In this document: positions 9,504 to 17,064 of the stretch, piece after piece
Position numbering within the stretch: position 1 is the stretch's first letter
How the letters are laid out: each line of letters begins with the position of its first letter
Assembly (NCBI RefSeq): GCF_947488515.1
Contig: NZ_CANKZF010000002.1
Location: 904,294-968,293, forward strand
Direction: 5' to 3'
Length of the DNA stretch: 64,000 nt
From: an uncultured Nocardioides sp.
GTDB lineage: Bacteria > Actinomycetota > Actinomycetes > Propionibacteriales > Nocardioidaceae
Position numbers and translations under genes: made by a program
The notes under the pieces: model-generated
What the model was told of the DNA's origin: nothing
Database searches by the model: none
What the model saw: the letters and a program-made list of their open reading frames with translations, nothing else

Positions 9504-10442
9504 TCACGCGGCCTCCGCCTCCTGGGCCCGCCACCACGCCACCGTCCGGGCCAGGCCGTCGACCAGCGGGGTGGGTCCGAAGCCGAGTCGCTCCTCGCTG
9601 GCGGACGAGTCCATGACGAAGGGCTTCGCGAACATGTAGCCGGTCTCGGCCATCTCCTTCATCTGCCGCGAGACCAGGCCGACCGCGCCGAGCACCGGCA
9701 CCGGGATCGAGGACACCTTGGGGGCGCGCACGCCGCCCGCCTCGGCGACCAGCTCCACGAGCCGCCGCTGGGTGACCGGTGCGGCGGTGGGGGCGTGGAG
9801 GAACGAGTTCCACAGGTCCGGGCGAGCGGCGGCGGCGACCATCGCGGCGGCCAGGTCGGGGACGTAGGTGAAGGAGTGCGGCTGGTCGGGGCTGCCGACC
9901 ACGCGCATCGTGCGCCCGGCCAGGACGGTCGGCACCATGCGCTCACCGGCGTGGGCGTTGCGCACGAGCGGGCCGTAGAAGTCGGAGGCGGCCACGCTGA
10001 CGGTCGGGGTGGCGGAGGCGTCGCGCTGGGCGAGCAGCTCGGTGCGGACCCCGAGCTTGCCGGTGCTGGCGGTGCGCGGCGTCGACTCGGTGATCGTGCC
10101 GTCGACCGGGCCGTAGGAGTAGAGGCTCTCGGGGAACACCACGACCGCCCCGACCCGGCCGGCTGCATCGAGGACGGCCCGCTCGGCCTGCGGCAGCTCG
10201 GCGCGCCAGACGCGGGCGTCGTACGCCGACCCGTGGATGCAGTGGTGGACCGCGACCGCTCCCTCGAGGGCCTCGGCCAGCGCGTCGGGCCGGGAGACGT
10301 CGACGCGACGGCGGTCGATGAGCGGGTGCACCGGCCCGCTTCCCGAGCGGGTCAGCAGGCGGACCTGCTCGCCCGCGTCGGCGAGCTGCTGGGCGACGGT
10401 CGAGCCGACGGGGCCGGCTCCGGTGACGACGTGGACGGACAT
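9504..10442 (-). CDS. NAD-dependent epimerase/dehydratase-like SDR protein
   Basis: This 312-residue extended short-chain dehydrogenase starts with an NAD(P)-binding glycine motif (VTGAGPVGSTVA). A YSYGPVDG segment stands where the usual Tyr-x-x-x-Lys would be; Lys is absent there, so oxidoreductase activity may be altered. FYGPLVRNA and YVPDLAAAM are typical of nucleotide-sugar epimerase-like proteins. AGGAG lies 5-6 nt before the ATG. It diverges from a TetR regulator across a 126-bp spacer with two palindromes, so local repression is likely. The substrate is unknown. Confidence 0.8.
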   Translation of the reverse strand: MSVHVVTGAGPVGSTVAQQLADAGEQVRLLTRSGSGPVHPLIDRRRVDVSRPDALAEALEGAVAVHHCIHGSAYDARVWRAELPQAERAVLDAAGRVGAVVVFPESLYSYGPVDGTITESTPRTASTGKLGVRTELLAQRDASATPTVSVAASDFYGPLVRNAHAGERMVPTVLAGRTMRVVGSPDQPHSFTYVPDLAAAMVAAAARPDLWNSFLHAPTAAPVTQRRLVELVAEAGGVRAPKVSSIPVPVLGAVGLVSRQMKEMAETGYMFAKPFVMDSSASEERLGFGPTPLVDGLARTVAWWRAQEAEAA

Positions 10443-10462
10443 GGGAGCTCCTGAAGTGTTGG

Positions 10463-10526
10463 GAGAGCGGTGCTCTCGGTTCGACCATCATGGCTTGCGT
10501 CTCGACCAAAAACAAGAGCAGTGCTC
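10463..10526. promoter_or_regulatory. paired palindromes, candidate TetR operators
   Basis: GAGAGCGGTGCTCTC (10463-10477) and GAGCAGTGCTC (10516-10526) share a GAGC-N3-GCTC core. A further half-site (GCTCTC) lies at 10542-10547. They sit between the epimerase start and the divergent TetR start, the usual place for autoregulation by a TetR protein. Confidence 0.6.
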
Positions 10527-10568
10527 ACATTTGGCACCATTGCTCTCCACCTGTGCTTGGATGGGGAG

Positions 10569-11333
10569 ATGGTCGACACCTCACCCGGGACCCCCGCGAA
10601 CCTCTCTCCGCGCGCCCGGGCGCGCGTCCAGACGATGCGCGACATCGTCCGGATCGGCCGCGAGCACCTCGCGACGGAGGGCGCGGCGGCCCTGTCGCTG
10701 CGTGCCGTCGCTCGCGACCTCGGCCTGGTGTCGTCGGCGGTCTACCGCTACGTCGCGAGCCGCGACGAGCTGCTGACCCTGCTCGTGGTCGACGGCTACG
10801 ACGAGCTCGGCGACGCCGTCGACGCGGCCCTGGAGCCGCTCGACCGGGACGACCACGTGGGCCGGGTCGTCGCGATCGCCCGCGCCACCCGCGCCTGGGC
10901 GCTCGCCGAGCCGGCGACGTACGCCCTGCTGTTCGGCAGCCCGGTGCCCGGTTACGAGGCGCCGGCCGAGCAGACCACGGGCCCGGGCACCCGCGTCGTC
11001 GGACGGCTGGTCGAGGTGTGGGAGGACGCCTGGCAGGCGGGCGCGATCTCGCTGGACGAGGCGCCGCTGGTCCCGCGCCGGCTGTCGCGCGACCTGGCCC
11101 GGATCCGCAAGCAGGTGGGCATCACCGCCCCCGACCGTCTCGTCGCCCGCGGGCTCTTCGCCTGGGCGGCGCTCTTCGGGTGCGTGTCGTTCGAGGTGTT
11201 CGGGCAGTACGGCGCCAACACCTTCGGCGACCCCCGCGACCTCTTCGAGCAGCACGTCGCAGCGCTGGTCGAGGCCGTGGGCCTGGAGGCCGGCGCCAGG
11301 CTCGTCACGCGGGGCGGGAGACCCTCGCGGTGA
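10569..11333 (+). CDS. TetR/AcrR family transcriptional regulator
   Basis: The protein is 254 residues from the ATG at 10569. The N-terminal HTH spans about residues 20-65 (RAVARDLGLVSSAVYRYVASRDELLTL has the classic recognition helix and the SSAVYRY pattern). The C-terminal ligand-binding domain contains WALAEPATYALLFGSPVPGY, as in WHG-type TetR proteins. GGGGAG abuts the ATG, which is unusually close, but a later start would cut helix 1. It most likely represses itself and the divergent epimerase through the GAGC-N3-GCTC palindromes. Its last 29 bases overlap the convergent MarR gene. Confidence 0.85.
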   Translation: MVDTSPGTPANLSPRARARVQTMRDIVRIGREHLATEGAAALSLRAVARDLGLVSSAVYRYVASRDELLTLLVVDGYDELGDAVDAALEPLDRDDHVGRVVAIARATRAWALAEPATYALLFGSPVPGYEAPAEQTTGPGTRVVGRLVEVWEDAWQAGAISLDEAPLVPRRLSRDLARIRKQVGITAPDRLVARGLFAWAALFGCVSFEVFGQYGANTFGDPRDLFEQHVAALVEAVGLEAGARLVTRGGRPSR

Positions 11334-11745
11334 GGATCCGCAGGGTTTCCTGCAGCTCCTCGAACTCCTGCCTTCCGAGTCCGAGCTGATCCACCATGTC
11401 GCAGTGGATCTCCTCCGCATGCCGACGCAGGGACTCGCCCTTGCCGGCCAGCGACACGACGACGAAGCGCTCGTCCGCGTTGTCGCGGCGACGCTCGAGG
11501 AGGCCTCCGGCCTCCATCCGCTTGAGCAGCGGGGTCAGCGTCCCGTGGTCCAGACGGAGCTGGGCGGCCAGGTCGCTGACGGTGCAGCTCTCGTGCTCCC
11601 AGAGGACGATCAGCACGAGGTACTGCGGGTAGGTGATTCCGAGCTGGGTGAGGGCCGGGCGGTAGGCCGCGGTCACGGCCCGTGAGGCGGCGTAGAGGTC
11701 GAAACACAGCTGCTCGTCCAGCGGCGGTGCCTTGATCGTCCCCAT
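11305..11745 (-). CDS. ohrR: OhrR-like MarR family regulator
   Basis: This 146-residue MarR-type winged-helix repressor has the N-terminal peptide DEQLCFDLYAASRAV. Its Cys14, followed by F-x-L-Y, matches the peroxide-sensing cysteine and tyrosine of OhrR proteins. YPQYLVLIVLWEHE and DLAAQLRLDHGTLTPLLKRME form the DNA-binding region, with the wing at RRRDNADERF. OhrR normally represses the peroxidase gene ohr, but none is next to it; the divergent gene is an ECF sigma factor. A palindrome CTTGTGCACAAG lies between them. CAGAAT 8 nt before the ATG could be a leaderless -10. Confidence 0.85.
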   Translation of the reverse strand: MGTIKAPPLDEQLCFDLYAASRAVTAAYRPALTQLGITYPQYLVLIVLWEHESCTVSDLAAQLRLDHGTLTPLLKRMEAGGLLERRRDNADERFVVVSLAGKGESLRRHAEEIHCDMVDQLGLGRQEFEELQETLRILTARVSRPA

Positions 11746-11773
11746 GCTGCGACATTCTGCCCTACGCATGTAT

Positions 11774-11785
11774 CTTGTGCACAAG
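11774..11785. promoter_or_regulatory. CTTGTGCACAAG palindrome, candidate OhrR/MarR operator
   Basis: This perfect 12-bp palindrome lies 28 bp upstream of the MarR start and 20 bp upstream of the ECF sigma start on the other strand. Placement and symmetry fit a shared operator; binding by this protein is inference. Confidence 0.6.
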
Positions 11786-11805
11786 TGGTTTGTGCGCGAG
11801 GAGCC

Positions 11806-12357
11806 ATGCCGCAGTCGGGGTCTGGGAGGGCACCTGTGGCAACACGAGCGACGCCGGAAGCTGACGCCGGTTGCGCAGAACCGCTGGAACGGCTCCTCGT
11901 CAGGTCCGGCAGCGGCGACACGGAGGCGTTCGCCGCGCTCTACGACCGCCTCGCTCCACGCGTCTTCGGCATGGTCACGTGCGTGCTCCGGGACGACGTC
12001 GCCTCGGAGAGCATCACCCGCGAGGCGTTCGTCGAGACGTGGCGCCGCGCGCCGACCTACGACCCGTCCCGCTCGAGCGCCGCGGCCTGGACGCTCGTCA
12101 TCGCCCACCGGGCGGCGGTACGGGCCCGTCGCCTCTCGCCGCGACCTGTGGGCCATCCTGCAGCGGCCACCTGCATGGACGACTCGGTCGTGCTGGCCGC
12201 CGGCCTCACCCACGCCCAGTCCAACGCCGTGCAGCTCGCCTGGTTCCACGGGCTCGACCACAGGCGGATCGAGGAGGAGCTCGAGTCCGACAAGCCGGTC
12301 ACGACACTGATCCACGAGGCGCTGAGACTGCTGGCGCCGATCGGTCCGCGGCCGTGA
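11806..12357 (+). CDS. ECF-type RNA polymerase sigma factor with atypical region 4
   Basis: The protein is 183 residues from the ATG at 11806, chosen because GAGGAG sits just upstream; an in-frame GTG at 11785 would overlap the palindrome. Region 2 is recognisable (DTEAFAALYDRLAPRVFGMV, then EAFVETWRRAPTYDPSRSS and AAWTLVIAHRAAVRARR). Region 4 has the expected outline (HAQSNAVQLAWFHGLDHRRIEEEL...LIHEALRLL), but the usual G-V-P-x-G-T-V-K turn is replaced by ESDKPVTTL, so -35 recognition may be altered. The stop overlaps the GTG of an ANTAR gene. Regulation by the divergent OhrR-like repressor is likely. Confidence 0.75.
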   Translation: MPQSGSGRAPVATRATPEADAGCAEPLERLLVRSGSGDTEAFAALYDRLAPRVFGMVTCVLRDDVASESITREAFVETWRRAPTYDPSRSSAAAWTLVIAHRAAVRARRLSPRPVGHPAAATCMDDSVVLAAGLTHAQSNAVQLAWFHGLDHRRIEEELESDKPVTTLIHEALRLLAPIGPRP

Positions 12358-12623
12358 GGCCGAGCGCGACGGCAGACGAGATCGAGGACAACCAACGGCT
12401 TGTTCGTGCGCTCGAAGCTGCGGTGGCGGAGATCGACCACCTGCGCGTGGCACTCGACCGCCGCCTGGTCATCGGCCAGGCGCAGGGCATGCTGATGGAG
12501 CGACTCGGCATCGACGCCGGCCAGGCGATCGACTACCTCAAGCGCGTGTCGAGCCAGCGCAACCAGAAGGTCTTCGTGATTGCCGAGGACATCGTTCGCA
12601 CGCGAGAGCTGCCTGGTCCGTGA
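12354..12623 (+). CDS. ANTAR domain protein
   Basis: This 89-residue protein starts at a GTG overlapping the sigma-factor stop. After about 15 residues it is a coiled-coil-like stretch (NQRLVRALEAAVAEIDHLR) and an ANTAR domain (RRLVIGQAQGMLMERLGID...AIDYLKRVSSQRNQKVFVIAEDIV). ANTAR domains bind tandem RNA hairpins and prevent transcription termination. This one has no sensor (GAF or receiver) domain, so control must come from expression level or a partner. Coupling to an ECF sigma factor suggests initiation and antitermination are used together. Confidence 0.85.
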   Translation: MRPSATADEIEDNQRLVRALEAAVAEIDHLRVALDRRLVIGQAQGMLMERLGIDAGQAIDYLKRVSSQRNQKVFVIAEDIVRTRELPGP

Positions 12624-12649
12624 GCTGACAGCGTCGTGGGACGCGCCGA

Positions 12650-14356
12650 TCAGCGCGCGAGCGCGCGCCCGACGGCTCGGCCGGAGAAGATGCAGCCGCC
12701 GAGGAAGGTCCCCTCGAGCGCGTTGTAGCCGTGCACGCCACCGCCGCCGAAGCCGGCGACCTCGCCGGCGGCGTACAGGCCCGGGACGCGGGTGCCGTCG
12801 GCGGCCACGCACTGGCCGTCGAGGTCGGTCTCGAGCCCGCCGAGCGTCTTGCGCGACAGGATGTTGAGGCGGACGGCGATCAGCGGGCCGTGCGCCGGGT
12901 CGAGGACCTTGTGCGGCTTCGCGACGCGGATCAGCTTGTCGGTGCGGCTGCGGCGGGCGTTGTGGATGGCCATCACCTGGATGTCCTTGGTGAAGGCGTT
13001 GTCGACCTCGCGGTCGCGCGCGACGATGTGCCGCTCCAGGTCGTCGAGGTCGAGCTCCGGTCCGCGGGCGAGCTCGTTCATCCCGGTCACCAGCTCGGCA
13101 AGGGTGTCGGCCACGACGAAGTCGACGCCATGCTCCTTGAACGCCTCGACCGGGCCGGGGGCGCCCTTCGCGAGCCGGCTCTGGGCGAGGAACTTCAGGT
13201 CCTTGCCGGTGATGTCGGGGTTCTGCTCGGAGCCGGAGAGGGCGAACTCCTTCTCGATGATCGACTGGGTGAGCACGAACCACGAGTAGTCGTGGCCGAC
13301 GCTCAGGATCTGCTTCATCGCGCCGATCGAGTCCGCGCCCGGGACGCCCGACATGCCCTCGAGCCGTCGGCCGGTGGCGTCGAACCACATCGACGACGGG
13401 CCGGGCAGGATCCGGATCGCGTGGTCGGGCCACACCGGGTCCCAGTTGTGGATGCCCTCGACGTAGGCCCACATACGGTCCTTGTTGACCATCGTCGCGC
13501 CGGCGTCCTCGGCGATGCCCTGCATCCGTCCGTCGACGTGGGCGGGCACGCCGGAGATGAGGTGCTCGGGCGCGGCTCCGACGCGCTCGGTGGGCCAGTT
13601 GCGCCGCATCAGCTCGTGGTTGTGGCCGATGCCGCCACTCGTCACGACGACTGCGGCGGCGCGGTGCTCGAACGTGCCGGCCGCCTCGCGGCTCGACTTC
13701 ACGCCGCGCGCGGAGTCGTCGTCGGCCAGCACGGTGCCGCGAGCGCCCACGACCGCGCCGTCCTCGACGACCAGCTCGTCGACCTGGTGACGGAAGGCGA
13801 GGCGTACGAGCCCCTGCGCCTCCGCGCGCTCGACGGGCTCGGCGAAGATCCGCACCACCTCGGGCCCGGTGCCCCACGTCAGGTGGAATCGCGGGACCGA
13901 GTTGCCGTGCCCGGTGGCGCGGCCGTCGCCGCGCTCGGCCCAGCCGACGAAGGGGAGCGACTTGAGGCCGAGGTCGTGGAGGTAGGCGCGCTTGTCCCGG
14001 TGGGCGAAGTCGACGTACGCCTTCGCCCACTGCCGCGGCCAGAAGTCCTCGCCGCGGCCGGGGCCGTCGGTGCCGTCGCCGAGGCGGTCGAACTGGGCCG
14101 AGCCCTGCCAGTCCTGCCAGGCCAGCTCGGGGGAGTCCTTGATGCCCATCCGGCGCTGCTCGGGGCTGTCCACGAACAGCAGCCCGCCCAGGGACCACCA
14201 GGCCTGGCCGCCGAGGTTGTCGCGGTTCTCCTGCTCGAGCACGAGGACGCGCTTGCCGGCGAGGGCCAGCTCGTGGGTCGCAACCAGGCCGGCGAGGCCG
14301 GCACCGACCACGATGACGTCGGGGGTGAAGCCGTCTGTGGGGGTGGGCTCGGTCAT
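12650..14356 (-). CDS. FAD-binding dehydrogenase (FAD_binding_2, ketosteroid-dehydrogenase-like)
   Basis: This 568-residue flavoprotein has an N-terminal FAD motif (VIVVGAGLAGLVATHELALAGKRV...EQENRDNLGGQA) and the C-terminal FAD_binding_2 ending GLYAAGEVAGFGGGGVHGYNALEGTFLGGCIFSGRAVG. The SLGGLLFVDSPEQRRMGI segment marks an actinobacterial family usually labelled FAD-binding dehydrogenase, related to 3-ketosteroid 1-dehydrogenases and fumarate reductases. The substrate is not known. It overlaps the upstream TetR gene by 4 nt, so it is the likely target of that repressor. Confidence 0.85.
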   Translation of the reverse strand: MTEPTPTDGFTPDVIVVGAGLAGLVATHELALAGKRVLVLEQENRDNLGGQAWWSLGGLLFVDSPEQRRMGIKDSPELAWQDWQGSAQFDRLGDGTDGPGRGEDFWPRQWAKAYVDFAHRDKRAYLHDLGLKSLPFVGWAERGDGRATGHGNSVPRFHLTWGTGPEVVRIFAEPVERAEAQGLVRLAFRHQVDELVVEDGAVVGARGTVLADDDSARGVKSSREAAGTFEHRAAAVVVTSGGIGHNHELMRRNWPTERVGAAPEHLISGVPAHVDGRMQGIAEDAGATMVNKDRMWAYVEGIHNWDPVWPDHAIRILPGPSSMWFDATGRRLEGMSGVPGADSIGAMKQILSVGHDYSWFVLTQSIIEKEFALSGSEQNPDITGKDLKFLAQSRLAKGAPGPVEAFKEHGVDFVVADTLAELVTGMNELARGPELDLDDLERHIVARDREVDNAFTKDIQVMAIHNARRSRTDKLIRVAKPHKVLDPAHGPLIAVRLNILSRKTLGGLETDLDGQCVAADGTRVPGLYAAGEVAGFGGGGVHGYNALEGTFLGGCIFSGRAVGRALAR

Positions 14357-14988
14357 CGGGACTCCTGCTCGGGGTAGCGGTGGACGATCAGCTCCGCGAG
14401 CAGGCGCAGGGCCCGCTCGGCGGTGCGGCCGGGGGCGGCCGCGGGGTCGGGGTCAAGGGCGGAGAAGGCGAGTCCGTCGAGCATGTTGACCACGATGCTG
14501 AGGACGGCCGGGAGGTCGTCGGCGGAGAGGCGGTCGGCCCACAGGTCGGCGGCGACGTCGAGCATCTGCGCGTGCAGCACCTCGCGCGCCGGCAGCAGTG
14601 CCTCGCGGAGGCCGGCGTCCGCGCGGGCGGCGACGAGGAGCTCGCGCCAGGTCTGGTTGGTGGGGGAGAGCACGGCGGCGCGCAGGTGGGTGAGCACGTC
14701 CGCGACGTCGTCGACGGTCCCGACCGCCGCACCCTCGGTCGTGGCGCGGAACGCGGCGACGTTGCGCGTCGCCACGTGCTCCGCAGTGGCGACCAGCAGC
14801 GCCTGCCGGGTCGGGAAGTGCCGGAAGAGCGCGCCCTGGCTCACGCCGGCCTCCGCGCAGACCGCGGCGGTCGAGGTGGCGGCGTACCCCCGCTCGGTCA
14901 GGCACCTCACCGTCGCCTCGAGCAGCGCTCCGATCGTGCCCTCGCGACGCTGCGCCTGGGTACGGCGCGGGGCGGGGGTGGTGGCCAC
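14353..14988 (-). CDS. TetR/AcrR family transcriptional regulator
   Basis: This 211-residue regulator has an N-terminal HTH at about residues 15-65 (GALLEATVRCLTERGYAAT, then AEAGVSQGALFRHFPTRQALL). The C-terminal ligand domain is all-helical without a recognisable effector motif. It overlaps the FAD dehydrogenase gene by ATGA, forming a two-gene operon. The GTG start is 6 nt from a GACACT -10-like element. A TetR-type palindrome lies 20 bp upstream of the start, which suggests autoregulation of the operon. Confidence 0.88.
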   Translation of the reverse strand: MATTPAPRRTQAQRREGTIGALLEATVRCLTERGYAATSTAAVCAEAGVSQGALFRHFPTRQALLVATAEHVATRNVAAFRATTEGAAVGTVDDVADVLTHLRAAVLSPTNQTWRELLVAARADAGLREALLPAREVLHAQMLDVAADLWADRLSADDLPAVLSIVVNMLDGLAFSALDPDPAAAPGRTAERALRLLAELIVHRYPEQESR

Positions 14989-15008
14989 CGCTCCAGTGTC
15001 ACATAAAA

Positions 15009-15022
15009 AGTGAGCGCTTGCT
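15009..15022. promoter_or_regulatory. TetR-type operator AGTGAGCGCTTGCT
   Basis: This 14-bp element has a central AGCGCT and purine/pyrimidine symmetry throughout (AGYRAGCGCTYRCT), a pattern common for TetR operators in actinobacteria. It lies just upstream of the TetR/FAD dehydrogenase operon on the minus strand. Confidence 0.6.
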
Positions 15023-15032
15023 ATCTAACTGC

Positions 15033-16970
15033 TCACGGGCGCACCCGGACCGGCGGGGACACGACGGCCGGGCCGTCCGTCCGGGCCACGAGCCGGTAGC
15101 GGACCGCGCCCCGACTCGGGGTGTCCACGACGAAGCGGACGCGACCCGACGGGGAGAAGCGCTTGGTCGCCACCGTGGACCACCCGCGGTCGGTGCGCCG
15201 CTGGAGCAGCGCCCGCTCGCCGGCGGCCCAGGTGCCGGAGCGGCCCGTCAGCCGTACGTCGTGCCGGCCGACGCGCGTGGCCTGCAGCGACACCGCGCGC
15301 ACGAGGCTCGGCGCGGTGGGGCTGGGCTGGGTCGTCGGGGCCGGGCTCGGGGCCGGGCTCGGGGCCGGGCTCGGGGCGGGGGTGGGGGTGGGGCTCGCAG
15401 TGGGCGTCGGTGTCGGGCTCGTCGTCGTCGGCGGAGGGGGTGGTGGCGGTGCCGTCGTGGTCGCCGGGATGGTGACGGTGCGGACGGGGCTCAGGTTGCC
15501 CGAGGTGTCCTCGGCGAAGACCGTCAGCGTGTAGGGCAGCCACGTCGGGAAGCCCGTCACGACCGTCGACGTGCGCCGGCCGTCGTACACCAGCCGGCCC
15601 TCCGTCACCGCGCTGGTGCCGCTCGCGCCGAGGATGACGGTGTCGACCCAGTCGGCGTCGGTCGGGTTGGTCCACGTCAGCGGCACCGACGCGCCCGCGG
15701 CGCCTGCGGCGAGGCCGGTGACCGGACCGGGCGGCGTCGTGTCCGGGACAGGGGCGTTCGGGTCGAGGGCCCGCCACGACAGCTCGCCCCGCAGCGCCGC
15801 GGTGGCGCCCTCGCAGTGCTGCTCGAAGGAGATCCGGAAGCCGGTCAGGATGCCGTTGTCGTACGTCGCCTCGTGGACGGTGAACTGCCCGGTCAGCGTG
15901 TTGCACCCGCGACCGCTGCCGCTGACGTCGAGCCCGGCGTTGCCGGAGTTGAACGGGTAGCGCGTGGCGCCGGTGTAGGTCTTGCCGGGGAGCAGGATCT
16001 GGCCCTTGGGTGCCTGGAACGTGGCGCCCCACCAGTCGTCGCCGTAGTCGGCTCCCATCGAGGCGTAGGTCTCGGTGCCGCCCCCGCCCATGCGGGCGCC
16101 CGTCTGGGGCGTGTAGGTGTAGCTCCTGCCCTGGCTGATGTAGTCACCGGCGTCGCCGCTCATCTGCCAGCGGGTGCGGCCGCTCGTGCCGATGGCCGAC
16201 AGGCTGATCTCGCGGAATCCTCCCCGGCTGTCGGAGATCTCGAGCAGGCCGAGGCGGACGCCGGGCCTGCTGGCCGTCCACCCGACGTGCACCGTGCAGC
16301 TCGCGCCGGGAGCGAGCGAGGCCGAGCAGCCGTTGCTGATGATGCTGAAGTCCGCGGCGCCCGCCTTGATCGCGCTGGTGACGCTGGTGGCCGCGGCGCC
16401 GTTGTTGGTCACGCGGATCGGGACGGGGCGCACCGGGACACCCGGGTAGTCGGACGGGAACGCGAGGATCCCGGCCTCGATGCCGAGCGGGTCGCTGGCC
16501 TCGCCGTACCCCAGCCGGATCTCCCCGAAGACGGCCGCGTCGCCGCCCTCGCAGTGCTGCTCGTAGACGATCCAGAGCCGGTCGGGCGCGAGGTCGAGCA
16601 CGGTGAAGAAGCCGGTCGAGGTGTTGCAGCCGCGGCCGTCGCCCGACACGTCGATCCCGGGCTCGCCGGCCTCCTGGAAGGGGTAGCGGGTGGCGCCCGG
16701 GTAGCGGGCGGGGGTGAGCGCGTAACCGGCGGGCGCCGCGAAGTCGAAGGTGAAGGGACCGGCCGAGACGTGGGCGGTGGTCTCGCTGACCCGGTACGAG
16801 AGGTTGCTGCGGTAGGTGCGGGCGATGCCCTGCCCGATGTAGTCACCGGACTCGCTGACCATGGTGACGTAGCCCGAGGCCGGGTCGGCGGCCGCGGGGG
16901 TGGAGCTCCCGGCGGCCAGCAGGCCGCCGAGGAGCGTCAGGAGGATGAGTCGTGCCGCGCGCCGTGCCAT
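15033..16970 (-). CDS. secreted surface protein with duplicated GRGCN/EQHCEG domain, Ig-like and FnIII-like modules
   Basis: The start is placed at the ATG at 16970, directly before a signal peptide (ARRAARLILLTLLGGLLAAG), giving 645 residues. Two copies of a module of about 115 residues share GDYI-x-QG, Y-x-GATRYPF, DVSG-x-GRGCN-x-x-TG-x-FTV and a closing EQHCEG. Each has two cysteines that could form a disulfide. An Ig-like choice-of-anchor region (TNNGAAATSV...CSASLAPGASCTVHV) lies between them. A fibronectin-III-like domain and a long Pro/Ala/Ser/Thr linker follow, then a C-terminal beta domain. No catalytic motif is visible. An adhesive or glycan-binding role is a guess. Confidence 0.7.
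   Translation of the reverse strand: MARRAARLILLTLLGGLLAAGSSTPAAADPASGYVTMVSESGDYIGQGIARTYRSNLSYRVSETTAHVSAGPFTFDFAAPAGYALTPARYPGATRYPFQEAGEPGIDVSGDGRGCNTSTGFFTVLDLAPDRLWIVYEQHCEGGDAAVFGEIRLGYGEASDPLGIEAGILAFPSDYPGVPVRPVPIRVTNNGAAATSVTSAIKAGAADFSIISNGCSASLAPGASCTVHVGWTASRPGVRLGLLEISDSRGGFREISLSAIGTSGRTRWQMSGDAGDYISQGRSYTYTPQTGARMGGGGTETYASMGADYGDDWWGATFQAPKGQILLPGKTYTGATRYPFNSGNAGLDVSGSGRGCNTLTGQFTVHEATYDNGILTGFRISFEQHCEGATAALRGELSWRALDPNAPVPDTTPPGPVTGLAAGAAGASVPLTWTNPTDADWVDTVILGASGTSAVTEGRLVYDGRRTSTVVTGFPTWLPYTLTVFAEDTSGNLSPVRTVTIPATTTAPPPPPPPTTTSPTPTPTASPTPTPAPSPAPSPAPSPAPTTQPSPTAPSLVRAVSLQATRVGRHDVRLTGRSGTWAAGERALLQRRTDRGWSTVATKRFSPSGRVRFVVDTPSRGAVRYRLVARTDGPAVVSPPVRVRP
15337..15372. repeat. 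3 x 12-bp tandem repeat in the proline-rich linker
   Basis: Three exact copies of GGGGCCGGGCTC plus a partial copy encode Pro-Ala-Pro-Ser repeats of the surface protein linker. The unit is in frame, so copy-number change would alter linker length only. Confidence 0.8.
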
Positions 16971-17009
16971 CGCCGCCCCCGTGGACAGGGTCGGCGCCGT
17001 TGCCGACGC

Positions 17010-17028
17010 CGTCAGGCTAGGCCTGACG
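17010..17028. terminator. CGTCAGGC-TAG-GCCTGACG hairpin
   Basis: This perfect 8-bp inverted repeat with a 3-nt centre lies 37 nt after the stop of the carboxylase alpha-subunit gene and 40 nt before the secreted-protein start, both minus strand. There is no T-tract. It could be a terminator of the first or an operator of the second. Confidence 0.45.
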
Positions 17029-17064
17029 TGGCCGGCTGTCACCAGCCCTCAGGGGTGGAGGCGA

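Noticed and set aside
6231..10454. A 1407-codon open frame on the plus strand antisense to pyc and the epimerase gene
   Set aside because: It is the GC-rich mirror of two clearly identified genes, with no recognisable domain and no ribosome binding site.
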